Shown piece by piece: positions 28,203 to 37,661 of a stretch of DNA of 48,117 nucleotides. The position numbers were made by a program, and so were the translations under genes. The notes under the pieces were generated by a model that was not told the origin of the DNA, did no database searches, and saw nothing but the letters and a program-made list of their open reading frames with translations. The stretch spans positions 1 through 48,117 of the forward strand of contig SHWA01000008.1 of the NCBI GenBank assembly GCA_009693995.1, written 5' to 3'. The stretch comes from Alphaproteobacteria bacterium (lineage in GTDB: Bacteria > Pseudomonadota > Alphaproteobacteria > SHWA01). Each line of letters starts with the position of its first letter. Position 1 is the first letter of the stretch.

Positions 28203-29419
28203 CGCGCGGGCCGGGGCAGCGCGGCGGCGATGCGCGTTGCGAGGCGCGTGCCGATCTCGGCCTTGGTCATGGCCGGCCAGTCCTCGACGCCGGATGCGGT
28301 GATGACGTGGATCCGGTTGTGCTCGCCGCCGAAGACGCCGGAGGCGGGCGAGACGTCGTTGGCGAGGATCCAGTCGCAGCCCTTGGCAAGCCGCTTCGCC
28401 TGCGCGTACTCGACCACGTTCTCGGTCTCGGCGGCGAAGCCGATCACTAGGCGCGGCCGGCGCGGCCCCGGCGCCGCCAGGGTCGCCAGGATGTCCGGGT
28501 TCTCGGTGAGATCGAGGGTCGGGGCCGCACCCTTGGCCTTCTTCAGCTTCTGCGCACCCGTACTCGCGACCCGCCAGTCGGCGACGGCGGCCGCGCAGAC
28601 GGCGACCTCGGCCGGCAGCGCCGATTGGCAGGCCGCCAGCATCTCGCGCGCCGATTCGATCGCGACCAGTGTCACGCCGGGCGGCGCCGGCAGTTGCGTC
28701 GGGCCGCTGACCAGGGTGACGGTGGCACCGGCCCGGGCGAGTGCCGCCGCGACCGCGTGGCCCTGTTTGCCGGAGGAACGGTTGGCAATGAAGCGCACCG
28801 GATCGATCGCCTCGACGGTCGGGCCACTGGTGACGAGCGCCCGCACCCCCGCCAGTGCGCCCTGGTGCGCGAGCGCGTCCGCGATCGCCGCGAAGATCGT
28901 CTCGGGCTCGGCCATGCGGCCCGCGCCCACTTCGCCACAGGCGAGATCGCCGGCCTCGGGGCCGACCACCTGGATGCCGTCGCCCTGGAGGATGGCGAGA
29001 TTGCGCCGGGTCGCCGGGTGTTCCCACATGCGCACATTCATGGCCGGGGCGATCAAGACCGGTTTGTCGGTCGCCAGGAGCAGCGTGGTGGCCAGGTCGT
29101 CGGCGCGGCCCCCGGCCATCCGCGCCATGATGTCGGCGGTGGCCGGGGCGACCACCACTAAATCCGCCTCGCGGCTGAGGCGGATATGGCCCATCTCGCT
29201 CTCGTCGGTGAGGGAGAAGAGATCGGTATAGACCTTGTCTTCGCTGAGCGCCGCGACCGAGAGGGGCGTCACGAAGTGCTCGGCGGCGCGGGTGAGGACG
29301 GCGCGCACGCCCGCGCCCGCGTCCCTCAGGCGGCGGATCAGGATCAGCGCCTTGTACGCGGCGATCCCGCCCGAGATCACCAACAGGATGCGGCGGCCGT
29401 CTAACGGGGACCCGGTCAC
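28199..29419 (-). CDS. coaBC: bifunctional phosphopantothenoylcysteine decarboxylase/phosphopantothenate--cysteine ligase (GTG start)
   Basis: [51 protein letters not shown]...[17 protein letters not shown]...[28 protein letters not shown]. Confidence 0.97.
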
Positions 29420-29540
29420 GCGGACCTCATGAGTTGCCTTGCCTAGAAGGTAATGCCGCCGAGCGGGCGGGCAAAGGGGCACCTCAGCCAAACAGCAGCG
29501 CGAAGGCAAAAGCGGCCGGATACCTGCGGCAAGGGTCGCC

Positions 29541-29637
29541 CCCCACCCTGGCCCTCCCCCGCAAGGGGGGGAGGGGACGCGCGGCACAACCCGGAACTCC
29601 CCCCTCCCCTTGCGGGAGGGGGGAGGGGGAAGGGTAC
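29541..29637. repeat. two G/C-rich hairpins of the CCCTCC..GCAAG..GGAGGG type
   Basis: ccctcccccgcaagggggggaggggac ... cccccctccccttgcgggaggggggaggggg. Confidence 0.6.
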
Positions 29638-29796
29638 TTAGCCGCTGCGAGTCAGAGCAAACTTGGGTAGTTGCTCAGTTTGAAAATCTAGGCTGTTCGC
29701 AGCGAAGGGCGCACGCCGGGTAGAAAGCGCCGCCCTTCCGTTGCAATGCCTTGCCGCGATTACTCGGCGGCTTTCGCCGCTAAACCCCTGGCCGTT

Positions 29797-29883
29797 CTAC
29801 CAACGACCGTGCCGGAGGGCCGAGGACTTCCGCCCCGGGAGTTCTCCGGGAGGCTGTTTAAGTAGCTTCACAAGAAGCCACAT
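29797..29883 (-). CDS. candidate small ORF, 28 aa (MWLLVKLLKQPPGELPGRKSSALRHGRW)
   Basis: ATG at 29883 preceded by AAAGGAGG (29895..29888); stop TAG at 29797-29799. The early codons form a hairpin GTGGCTTC-TTGT-GAAGCTAC. Confidence 0.35.
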   Translation of the reverse strand: MWLLVKLLKQPPGELPGRKSSALRHGRW

Positions 29884-30013
29884 GCACCCTCCTTTCACGC
29901 CACTCACGACAACCACAACGACGCCTTCAGATCACGCCAGAAGGCCGGTGCCTTTCAAAAAGACGCACTACCGAAACTTCCTGTAGCCCTGGATCTGTCC
30001 CGGCAATCGAACG

Positions 30014-30067
30014 TGCGGATCGGCATCTCCGCAAATGAGCAGGGGCCACTCCGAAGAGCGGCCCCTG
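30014..30067. repeat. two hairpins downstream of ubiB (terminator/structured RNA candidate)
   Basis: TGCGGA(30014-30019)/TCCGCA(30028-30033); CAGGGGCC(30040-30047)/GGCCCCTG(30060-30067). Confidence 0.55.
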
Positions 30068-30149
30068 AGCCGACAGCACGCTGCCGGCGGGTATCTTAAA
30101 ACAACTGAATTATGCCGCAATCCCAGTTGTCAAGCACTGAACCGCACAT

Positions 30150-31640
30150 TCAGCCGAACAGCAGCGCGAGGATCAGCGCGGCGCCCGCCAGCAGGGCGGC
30201 CTGGCGCCAGAAGCGGCGCTCGCCTTCCAGGTGCGCCAGGGCGCGGGCGTTCGCCCCGCCGTCCGCCAGCCGCTCCAGCCCGCGCGCGATCGCCGGCAGC
30301 CGGCCGACCAGGGTGACCGCCTCCGCCGCCGCGACGCCTAGGCGCGCCCCCGGCCCCAGGTGCAGGGCGCCCCAGGCGGCGAATTCGGCGTCGGCGAGCG
30401 TCCACATGTTCACCGCCGGGTTCAGGCGCCGGCCGATCCCCTCCGCCAGCAGCATGTTCTTCTGCAGCAGCAGCAGTTGCGGCTGGGTCTCCATCTGGAA
30501 CGCCTGTGTCACCTGGAACAGTTGGGCGAGCAGGCGCGCGAGCGAAATTTCGGCGAGCGGCCGGCCGAGGATCGGCTCGGCGATCGCCCGCGCCGCCTGG
30601 GCGAACGCGGCCTCCGACCGGTCGGCCGGCACATAGCCGGCGGCGACGTGGACGCGGGCCACCGCGGCATAGTCGCGCTCCAGGAACCCCTTCAGCATCA
30701 GAGCGAGGTAGCGCCGGGTCTGGGCGTCGAGCCGGCCCATGATGCCGAAGTCGACCGCGGCGATCGCGCCGTCCGCGGTGACGAACAGGTTGCCGGGGTG
30801 CAGGTCGCCGTGGAAGAAGCCGTCACGGAACACCTGGGCGAAGAGCGCGCCGACCGCCTGCGCCAGGATCGTGTCAGGGTTGTGGCCGGCCGCGATCAGG
30901 CGCTCGCGGTCGTCGATGCGGATGCCCTCGACCCGGGCGAGGGTGAGGACGCGGCGGCCGGTGCGCTGCCAGTCGACCTTGGGCACGCGAAAGCCCGCCG
31001 CCTCGCCCAGGTTTTCGGCCAGCTCGGCGGCGGCGGCGGCCTCCATGCGCAGATCCATCTCGATGCGCACGGTCTCGGCGAGGGTGTCCACCACCGCCCC
31101 CAGGCGCAGGCGGCGGAGGTCTGGACGCAGCCGCTCCGCCAGGCGCGCGAGCCGGCGCAGCAGGGCGACGTCGGCGGCGAAGGCGTCCTCCACCCCCGGG
31201 CGTAGCACCTTCACGGCGACCGCCGCGCCGGCATCGGTGGTGGCGAAATGCACCTGGGCGATCGAGGCGGCGGCGACGGGGGTGTCGTCGAAACTTGCGA
31301 ACACCTGGTCGACGGGCCGGCCGAGCTCGGCCGCGATGGTGGCGCGCGCCTGTGCAGTCGGGAAGGGCGGCAGGCGGTCCTGGAGCTGGGCGAGGTCGGC
31401 GGCCAGCGCCTCGCCGATCAGGTCGGGCCGGGTAGAGAGCGCCTGCCCCGCCTTGATGAAGCCGGGGCCGAGGGCGAACAGCGCCGCGGCCAGCCGCTCA
31501 CCCGGCCGCCCCGCCACCCCCTTGGCCGCGAACCGCTGCACCAGCGACACGGCAAAGTGTGGCAGACCGAGCGCGCCGAGCGGGAACAGGGCGTCGTGGC
31601 GGGCGAAGGTGCGAAAAATCGCGAGGAGGCGGAAGAGCAA
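30150..31640 (-). CDS. ubiB: UbiB-family (ABC1/AarF) kinase-like protein of ubiquinone biosynthesis
   Basis: LGPGFIKAGQALSTRPDLIGEALAADLAQLQDRLPPFP...ASIAQVHFATT...GFFHGDLHPGNLFVTADGAIAAVDFGIMGRLD. Confidence 0.97.
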   Translation of the reverse strand: MLFRLLAIFRTFARHDALFPLGALGLPHFAVSLVQRFAAKGVAGRPGERLAAALFALGPGFIKAGQALSTRPDLIGEALAADLAQLQDRLPPFPTAQARATIAAELGRPVDQVFASFDDTPVAAASIAQVHFATTDAGAAVAVKVLRPGVEDAFAADVALLRRLARLAERLRPDLRRLRLGAVVDTLAETVRIEMDLRMEAAAAAELAENLGEAAGFRVPKVDWQRTGRRVLTLARVEGIRIDDRERLIAAGHNPDTILAQAVGALFAQVFRDGFFHGDLHPGNLFVTADGAIAAVDFGIMGRLDAQTRRYLALMLKGFLERDYAAVARVHVAAGYVPADRSEAAFAQAARAIAEPILGRPLAEISLARLLAQLFQVTQAFQMETQPQLLLLQKNMLLAEGIGRRLNPAVNMWTLADAEFAAWGALHLGPGARLGVAAAEAVTLVGRLPAIARGLERLADGGANARALAHLEGERRFWRQAALLAGAALILALLFG

Positions 31641-31649
31641 GTCCTAAAA

Positions 31650-31674
31650 CCCTTCCTCCCAGTGGGAGGAAGGG
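31650..31674. terminator. hairpin between ubiE and ubiB (terminator/attenuator-like)
   Basis: CCCTTCCTCCC-AGT-GGGAGGAAGGG, perfect 11-bp stem, followed on the + strand by ACTTTT. Confidence 0.55.
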
Positions 31675-31690
31675 ACTTTTGCGATCTGAT

Positions 31691-32464
31691 TCACGTCTTC
31701 CACCCCGAATGTAGGGCCACTACCCCGCCCGCGAACGTGCGTACCCCGACCCCGCCGAACCCGGCCGCGCGGATCATGCCGGCGAAGCGCCCGGCGTCGG
31801 GGAAGCGACGGATGCTCTCCGCCAGGTAACGATAGGCCGCGCGGTCGCCGGCGACCGCCGCGCCCAGCATCGGCAGCACGCGCGCATTGTAGCGCTCGTA
31901 AAAAAGCGCGATGGCCGGGTTGGGGGGCGGCGAAAACTCGAGACACAGGAACCGACCGCCGAATTTGAGCACCCGTGCCGCCTCGGCGAGGGCTGCATCG
32001 ATCCGGGTCACGTTGCGGATGCCGAACGCGATCGTCACCGCATCGACCGCGCGGTCGGGGAGCGGCAGGCGCTCCGCATCGCCCGCGATCCACTCGATGC
32101 CCTCCAGCACGCCCTGGTCGATGGCGCGGTCGGCGCCAGCGCGCAGCATGCCGGGGGTCAGGTCGCAGACCAGGAGCCTGAGGTCAATTCCGGCGGCACG
32201 GGCGCGGGCGCGCAGCCGGAGCGCGATGTCGCCGGTGCCGCCTGCCACATCCAGCACGGTCATGCCCGGAACCAGGCGGAGCTGCTCCACCATGGCCTGC
32301 TTCCAGCCGCGGTGCAGCCCGACGCTCATCAGATCGTTCATCAGGTCGTAGCGGCCGGCGACGCGCGCGAAGAGCTCGCGCACGAGGCGCGCCTTCGCCG
32401 CCTCGGGCACGACAGAATCGCCGAAATAGGTCTCGCCCGGCGCCGGTTTGGGGCTTGCGCTCAT
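31691..32464 (-). CDS. ubiE: demethylmenaquinone/2-methoxy-6-polyprenyl-1,4-benzoquinol methyltransferase
   Basis: FARVAGRYDLMNDLMSVGLHRGWKQAMVEQLRLVPGMTVLDVAGGTGDIALR...AFGIRNVTRIDAALAEAARVLKFGGRFLCLEFS. Confidence 0.97.
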   Translation of the reverse strand: MSASPKPAPGETYFGDSVVPEAAKARLVRELFARVAGRYDLMNDLMSVGLHRGWKQAMVEQLRLVPGMTVLDVAGGTGDIALRLRARARAAGIDLRLLVCDLTPGMLRAGADRAIDQGVLEGIEWIAGDAERLPLPDRAVDAVTIAFGIRNVTRIDAALAEAARVLKFGGRFLCLEFSPPPNPAIALFYERYNARVLPMLGAAVAGDRAAYRYLAESIRRFPDAGRFAGMIRAAGFGGVGVRTFAGGVVALHSGWKT

Positions 32465-32511
32465 GGCGCTGGACCATAGCCGACGGGCGGGGCCTGCGCT
32501 ACCTTCGCGCC

Positions 32512-33342
32512 ATGCCCGAGCTGCCGGAGGTGGAGACGGTCGTGCGCGGCCTCGAGGCGCGCTTGCCCGGGCGTGCCCTGGTCTGGGTGGAAAGCCGCCG
32601 CCCCGACTTGCGCTTCCCGCTCCCGCAAGGATTTGCCGCCCGCCTCACCGGGCGGCGGGTGCTCGGCGTCGCACGCCGGGCGAAATACATCCTGGTGCAC
32701 CTCGACGGCGGACTGGTCTGGATGGTGCATCTCGGCATGTCGGGCCGCCTCGTCCTCGGCAACGGTTCCGCCGCGCCGCCGGCGCTGCACGAGCACGTCA
32801 GCGTGCGCTGCGACGACGGCACCACCCTCACCTACCGCGACCCGCGCCGCTTCGGCATGATGGACCTGGTCGAGGCGGGCGCGCTCGCCGATCACCCCTT
32901 GCTCCGCCACCTCGGAATCGAGCCGCTGACGGAGGCGTTCACCGGGCCTGTGCTGGCCGCGCTCTTCCGCGGCCGGCGCACCAGCGTGAAGGCGGCCCTG
33001 ATGGATCAGCGGCTCGTCGTCGGGGTCGGCAACATCTACGCCTGCGAGGCGCTCTACCAGGCCCGCCTGTCGCCGGCGCGGCTGGCCGGCACGGTGGTCG
33101 GCGCGCGCGCGGCGCGGCTGGTGGCAGCGATCAAGGCGGTGCTCACGCGCGCCATCGCCGCCGGCGGGTCCTCGCTCCGCGACTACGTCCAGGCGAGCGG
33201 CGAGGACGGCTATTTCCAGCACCAGTGGGCCGTCTATGACCGCGCGGGCGAACCCTGCCCTGCTTGCGATTGCGGCGGCGGCATCCGCCGCATGACCCAG
33301 GGCGCGCGTTCCACCTTCTATTGCCCGGTGCGGCAGCGATGA
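32512..33342 (+). CDS. mutM: bifunctional DNA-formamidopyrimidine glycosylase/AP lyase
   Basis: MPELPEVETVVRGLEARLPG...LIDQRLVVGVGNIYACEALY-type motif; C-terminal zinc finger [28 protein letters not shown]. Confidence 0.98.
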   Translation: MPELPEVETVVRGLEARLPGRALVWVESRRPDLRFPLPQGFAARLTGRRVLGVARRAKYILVHLDGGLVWMVHLGMSGRLVLGNGSAAPPALHEHVSVRCDDGTTLTYRDPRRFGMMDLVEAGALADHPLLRHLGIEPLTEAFTGPVLAALFRGRRTSVKAALMDQRLVVGVGNIYACEALYQARLSPARLAGTVVGARAARLVAAIKAVLTRAIAAGGSSLRDYVQASGEDGYFQHQWAVYDRAGEPCPACDCGGGIRRMTQGARSTFYCPVRQR

Positions 33343-33716
33343 GGCGCGTCGCCCTGGCCCTGGCGCTCGCACTCCTCGCCGCCACGGCGCGGGCCGACGG
33401 TTTTCTGTCGGTCGGCGAGGACGTGCCCCTGATGCCGGGGCTCGCCGAGGACCGGGCGAGCGCCTTCGTCTTCGACAAGCCCGAGGGGCGCATCGCCAGC
33501 GCCCAGGCGAGCGGCGCCGTCGAGGCGGCAGCGGTTGCCGCCTTCTACGCCCGGGCGCTGCCCGCGCTGGGATGGACCGCCGCCGGGCCGCTGCAATACC
33601 AGCGTGAGGACGAGCGCCTCACGCTCACGGTCGAGGTCGCACCCAATGGTGCGCTGGTGCGCTTCTTCCTCACCCCGGACGACCAGCTTCCGAGCAACAA
33701 GAAGGACACGCCATGA
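33339..33716 (+). CDS. hypothetical secreted/periplasmic protein
   Basis: Signal peptide [25 protein letters not shown] overlap with mutM and with the next gene. Confidence 0.8.
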   Translation: MRRVALALALALLAATARADGFLSVGEDVPLMPGLAEDRASAFVFDKPEGRIASAQASGAVEAAAVAAFYARALPALGWTAAGPLQYQREDERLTLTVEVAPNGALVRFFLTPDDQLPSNKKDTP

Positions 33717-34486
33717 GCTACACCCTGGTCACCGTCGCGCGCGAGGGCGCCGTCGGCCTCGTCACCCTCAACCGGCCCGAGGCGCTGAACGCGCTCAACA
33801 ACGCGCTCATCGCCGACCTCAACCGGGCGCTCGAGGAGCTCGAGGCCGATGCCGGCATCGGCGCCATCGTGCTCACCGGCTCGGCCAAGGCGTTCGCCGC
33901 CGGGGCCGACATCAAGGAGATGCAGCCGCGCTCCTACATGGACGCCTTCGGCAGCGACTTCATCGGTCCGTGGGAGCGCATCACCCAGTGCAAGAAGCCA
34001 GTGATCGCGGCGGTGTCCGGCTTCGCCCTCGGCGGCGGGTGCGAGCTGGCCATGATGTGCGACCTGATCATCGCCGCCGAGAGCGCGCGCTTCGGCCAGC
34101 CCGAGATTAACCTCGGCATCTTCCCCGGCGTCGGCGGCACCCAGCGCCTGACCCGTGCCATCGGCAAGGCCAAGGCCATGGATCTGATCCTCACCGGGCG
34201 CATGATGGACGCGGCCGAGGCCGAGCGCGCCGGACTGGTCGCCCGCGTGGTGCCGGGCGAGAAGCTGCTGGAAGAGGCGCTCAAGATGGCGGCGGTGGTC
34301 GCCGCCAAGTCGAAGCCGATCCTCGCCATGGCCAAGGCGGCGGTGAACCGCGCCTTCGAGACCACGCTCGCGGAGGGATTGCGCTTCGAGCGTGCACTGT
34401 TCTATTCGACCTTCGCCACCGCCGACCAGAAGGAAGGCATGAGCGCGTTCATGGAGAAGCGGGCACCAAGATTTATCGACAAGTGA
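33713..34486 (+). CDS. enoyl-CoA hydratase
   Basis: [57 protein letters not shown]...[45 protein letters not shown]. Confidence 0.97.
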   Translation: MSYTLVTVAREGAVGLVTLNRPEALNALNNALIADLNRALEELEADAGIGAIVLTGSAKAFAAGADIKEMQPRSYMDAFGSDFIGPWERITQCKKPVIAAVSGFALGGGCELAMMCDLIIAAESARFGQPEINLGIFPGVGGTQRLTRAIGKAKAMDLILTGRMMDAAEAERAGLVARVVPGEKLLEEALKMAAVVAAKSKPILAMAKAAVNRAFETTLAEGLRFERALFYSTFATADQKEGMSAFMEKRAPRFIDK

Positions 34487-34487
34487 C

Positions 34488-34526
34488 AAAAGTCCCTACC
34501 GCCCCGCGAGGCGGAAGGGACCTTTG
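34488..34526 (+). terminator. intrinsic-terminator-like hairpin downstream of enoyl-CoA hydratase
   Basis: AAAAGTCCCTaCCGCC-ccgcga-GGCGGaAGGGACcTTTGCTTT directly after the TGA. Confidence 0.6.
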
Positions 34527-34535
34527 CTTTGCCCC

Positions 34536-35825
34536 TCACGCCCTTGGAGCCCCGACCCAGGGGCGGTGCAAGGCGAGTGGAATGGCGGCGCCGAGGGCGG
34601 CGATCAGCGTCGCCGCGCCGTGGACGAGGGCCGCGCCGAGGGGTGTCGACATCCCCGCCGGCACCACCGCACCCAGCACCGCGCCACCGCCATAAGTCAG
34701 CAGCAGCGCGACCGGAACCACCAGGAGCGCGGTCAGGCCGATGAGGGCGATCGGATGCGCCTCGCGCCCCGACAGCACCCGCGCGAGAAGCGCGGCGGCA
34801 AGCACCACGACCGTCAACCAGAGCAGCAGCGCGACCGCGGCACTCGGGCCGCCCCGGGCGACCAGCGTGCCGACGCCGCCGACGGCGAGGCCGATTGCCG
34901 CGACCGCCCACCAGGGGGTGAGCTGCACAGCGTAGACCGTGAGCGCGAGGCTGAAGATCGCCGCCCGGCGCGCGAGCGGCAGGTCGCGGTGCTGAGACGC
35001 CCGCATCCCGGCCGCGACCGCGGCCGCGAGGGGAAGCGCGAGGGCCACGACGAAGGCCAACGCGCGCCAGGCGGCGTCGATCATAGCCATCCCCCCGGCG
35101 CCGCCCGCGCCGCCCAGCAGCCGCCGCAGGCTGCCCCCGTCGACCCCGGCCACCAGGAGCGCCGCTGCCAAGGCGCCGGCAAGGAGGGTGAGCACCGGCG
35201 CCTCCAGCCACGGCCGCGCCGCGACCGCGAGGCGTCCGCCGACCAGGGCGGCGCCGGCGCCGATCCAGAGCAGCGCCGCGGTAACGACCAGCGGCGCCAG
35301 CGGCCCGGCCCCCGTTGCCAGGCGCGGCCCGAGCGTGGGCGGGCGGAGGAGGAGCAGGCCGACCACCAGGCCGGTGCCGGCGATACCCAAGAGAACCGCG
35401 GCCCCAAGCCCCCGCGTTGGCGCGGGCTCGGCCCGCGCCGTCGCCTGGTCGGGCGCCCGCATGTCGATCCCCGGCGCCGGCGGCGCGCGGCGCAAACTAC
35501 GCGCCCGGGGCGGCACGGTGGCGCTGATCAAGCACCCCGTGGCGAAGGCGAGGACGGGCGCGGTCAGCCCCGGAGCGCCACTGGCGAGGAACACCTGGCC
35601 GAACTCGACCAGTGCGGCGACCAGGGTGATCGCGATGGTGGCGCCGAGTGCCGGGGCCCCGGCCGCGCGTATCAGCGCCACCGTCCCGCCAAAGAGCAGC
35701 ACCTCGCGCGCGATCGCGCCGAGCGCCACCGGCACCACGGACGGCAGATCGGCGGAGGGCAGCCACTCGATCGCCACCGCCCGGCTCCGCGGCAGGAAGG
35801 GCCAAAGCCCACTCAGCACCAGCAT
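34536..35825 (-). CDS. polytopic membrane protein, possibly VanZ-like
   Basis: Many hydrophobic segments; LVAALVEFGQVFLASGAPGLTAPVLAFATGCLI resembles a VanZ-type motif. Confidence 0.65.
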   Translation of the reverse strand: MLVLSGLWPFLPRSRAVAIEWLPSADLPSVVPVALGAIAREVLLFGGTVALIRAAGAPALGATIAITLVAALVEFGQVFLASGAPGLTAPVLAFATGCLISATVPPRARSLRRAPPAPGIDMRAPDQATARAEPAPTRGLGAAVLLGIAGTGLVVGLLLLRPPTLGPRLATGAGPLAPLVVTAALLWIGAGAALVGGRLAVAARPWLEAPVLTLLAGALAAALLVAGVDGGSLRRLLGGAGGAGGMAMIDAAWRALAFVVALALPLAAAVAAGMRASQHRDLPLARRAAIFSLALTVYAVQLTPWWAVAAIGLAVGGVGTLVARGGPSAAVALLLWLTVVVLAAALLARVLSGREAHPIALIGLTALLVVPVALLLTYGGGAVLGAVVPAGMSTPLGAALVHGAATLIAALGAAIPLALHRPWVGAPRA

Positions 35826-36649
35826 CAGGACCGCACAGGCCGCGGACCGCCCGCTCGCGCTCCGTCCGGTAGCCAGCGGAAGGCGCCGTACCAGAGGAGG
35901 AGCGCCCCGAGCGCCCCGGCCAGATCGGTCGGCGACAGACCGTTGCGATGGACGACGGCCTTAAGCGCGAGCGTCGGCACCATCAGGAGCGCGAAGCGGA
36001 GGGTCGCTCCCTCCCGGCGCGGCGCCGCAAAGGCGGCAAGCACCAGCAGCCAGCCGAGGCCGAGGCCGAGAGCCGTCGCCACGTCGACGCGCGCAAGAAA
36101 AGTGGCGAGGATCGCGAGCGGCTCGGCCGAAGGATAGTCGAGGAGCGGCTTCATCAGCGCGACGAACGCGCCCGGGCTGGTCACCGGCAGGTAGGGCGCG
36201 AGGTGCGCGGCGAGCAGGGCGAGGACCAGGATCACGCTCGCCGGCAGCGCCAGCTTCAGGCCGTCCCGGTCGCGGCGCGCCAGCCCCGGCACCGCTGCCA
36301 CCAGCGCGCCGAGCGCGGCGCCGAAGGCCGCATAGCCCAGCCAGCCCAGGCTTGCCCCCGCCCGGTTCGGGCGCAACAACAAGATCAGGAGCGAGAGCGC
36401 GATCGCGAGGGCGATGGCGCCGAACGCCCGGTCCACCAGCCGGCGGTCGGTGAATACGGCGTGGGTCCCGATCAGGCCGATCGGCACCATCAGCATCATG
36501 TGTTTGAACCCGACCCCCAGCCCGATCCCGGTCCAGGGCGCGGAGAGCACTTGGGTCAAGCCGCCGAGATCGGGCAGTCCTACCCGGTTCAACGGATAGA
36601 GCGCGCCGTAGACGACCAGGACCGCGACGACGGCGAGAAGGGCCTGCAT
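35825..36649 (-). CDS. polytopic membrane protein, possibly VanZ-related
   Basis: MQALLAVVAVLVVYGALYPLNRVGLPDLGG...FKHMMLMVPIGLIGTHAVF; adjacent to and coupled with the previous membrane protein. Confidence 0.65.
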   Translation of the reverse strand: MQALLAVVAVLVVYGALYPLNRVGLPDLGGLTQVLSAPWTGIGLGVGFKHMMLMVPIGLIGTHAVFTDRRLVDRAFGAIALAIALSLLILLLRPNRAGASLGWLGYAAFGAALGALVAAVPGLARRDRDGLKLALPASVILVLALLAAHLAPYLPVTSPGAFVALMKPLLDYPSAEPLAILATFLARVDVATALGLGLGWLLVLAAFAAPRREGATLRFALLMVPTLALKAVVHRNGLSPTDLAGALGALLLWYGAFRWLPDGARAGGPRPVRS

Positions 36650-36705
36650 GGGTGCGCCGCTGGCGGTGCCGGGGGCTTCGCCGGCCGGTTGCTAGGGCGA
36701 CAACT

Positions 36706-36969
36706 CTACGGCCCGCGGCCCGCGACCGACAAGCCGCGCGGTTGGCGGTGCGCGGTTGCAAACGGCAGCAGGTCCGCGCTGTGCTGCAACGGGCAGCGGC
36801 CCGACCGTGCGATCAATATGCAGACGTCCCGCGCTTGGTCGATGGCGGGCAGCGCCCGGGCGACCAGGTGGGACAGATCGCACCGGTGGCCGAGGCAATA
36901 GGTCGCCGCCAGTTTGCGGCGAGAGGCGGTTTGACGCTGGTCGAGCGGAAGCCTCATGGCTGTCACCAA
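36706..36969 (-). CDS. hypothetical small protein (Cys-containing)
   Basis: MVTAMRLPLDQRQTASRRKLAATYCLGHRCDLSHLVARALPAIDQARDVCILIARSGRCPLQHSADLLPFATAHRQPRGLSVAGRGP; high GC at third positions, GGGAGG upstream, CtrA-type box about 52 bp upstream. Confidence 0.45.
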   Translation of the reverse strand: MVTAMRLPLDQRQTASRRKLAATYCLGHRCDLSHLVARALPAIDQARDVCILIARSGRCPLQHSADLLPFATAHRQPRGLSVAGRGP

Positions 36970-37020
36970 TCCTCCCGAGCCGGCCCCCCTCCCGGTAACG
37001 TTAATCGTGGGAAATATTCG

Positions 37021-37035
37021 TTAAAGTGCCGTTAA
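37021..37035. promoter_or_regulatory. candidate CtrA box TTAA-N7-TTAA(C)
   Basis: TTAAagtgccgTTAAC in an AT-richer intergenic region between divergent ORFs. Confidence 0.6.
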
Positions 37036-37125
37036 CGCCCGAGTCGCCGACAGGAATTCCTCCTTCGGAGGAGCCTGCGACAGGCTCGGGAAGCGGCCCT
37101 ACGGCAAGCGGCAGGAGGCGCCTCG

Positions 37126-37505
37126 GTGCAGACGGTATCCGTGAGCGATCGCGTGATCCCTGCCCCCGACGGATCGCAGATTCGCGAACTGGTGCGCGAA
37201 CCGGCGGCGAGCCTGGTGCACTGCCGGCTGCCAGCAGGGGCGGTCAGCCGCGCGGTGGCCACCAGAGCGTCACCGAGCTCTGGTATCTGCTTGCCGGCCT
37301 GGGCGAGGTCTGGCGCTCGGACGGCGCGCGCGAAAGCGTGGTCGCCGCGCGGCCGGGACTTTCGCTCGGCATCCTGCCCGGCACCAGCTTCCAGTTTCGC
37401 GCCAGCGCCGCGGCTCCCCTCGACATCCTGATCGCCACTATTCCGGCGTGGCCCGGTGCGCACGAGGCTGAGCGGGTCGCCGATCATTGGCCGACCCAAG
37501 GTTGA
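37126..37505 (+). pseudogene. cupin-domain protein interrupted by a frameshift near 37257
   Basis: Frame 1: MQTVSVSDRVIPAPDGSQIRELVREPAASLVHCRLPAGAVSRAV; frame 0 continues GHQSVTELWYLLAGLGEVWRSDGARESVVAARPGLSLGILPGTSFQFRASAAAPLDILIATIPAWPG. The join needs a -1 shift. Confidence 0.75.
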
Positions 37506-37661
37506 GGGGGCGGCGCTGCGGGTGCATCTGGACGAGATCGGGCGCCACGATTACGGTGGTCCCCTGACCAGCAACCCGACCGGCGTGGTGCCCGTGGTGC
37601 CGGAGATCGATATCACCTTAGCCCATGGGCGGACGCGGCCGGGTGCCGGGCGGACCGCCCC

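Noticed and set aside
29690-30000. tmRNA, RNase P RNA or SRP RNA
   Set aside because: Structured, but none of the conserved core motifs of these RNAs was found.
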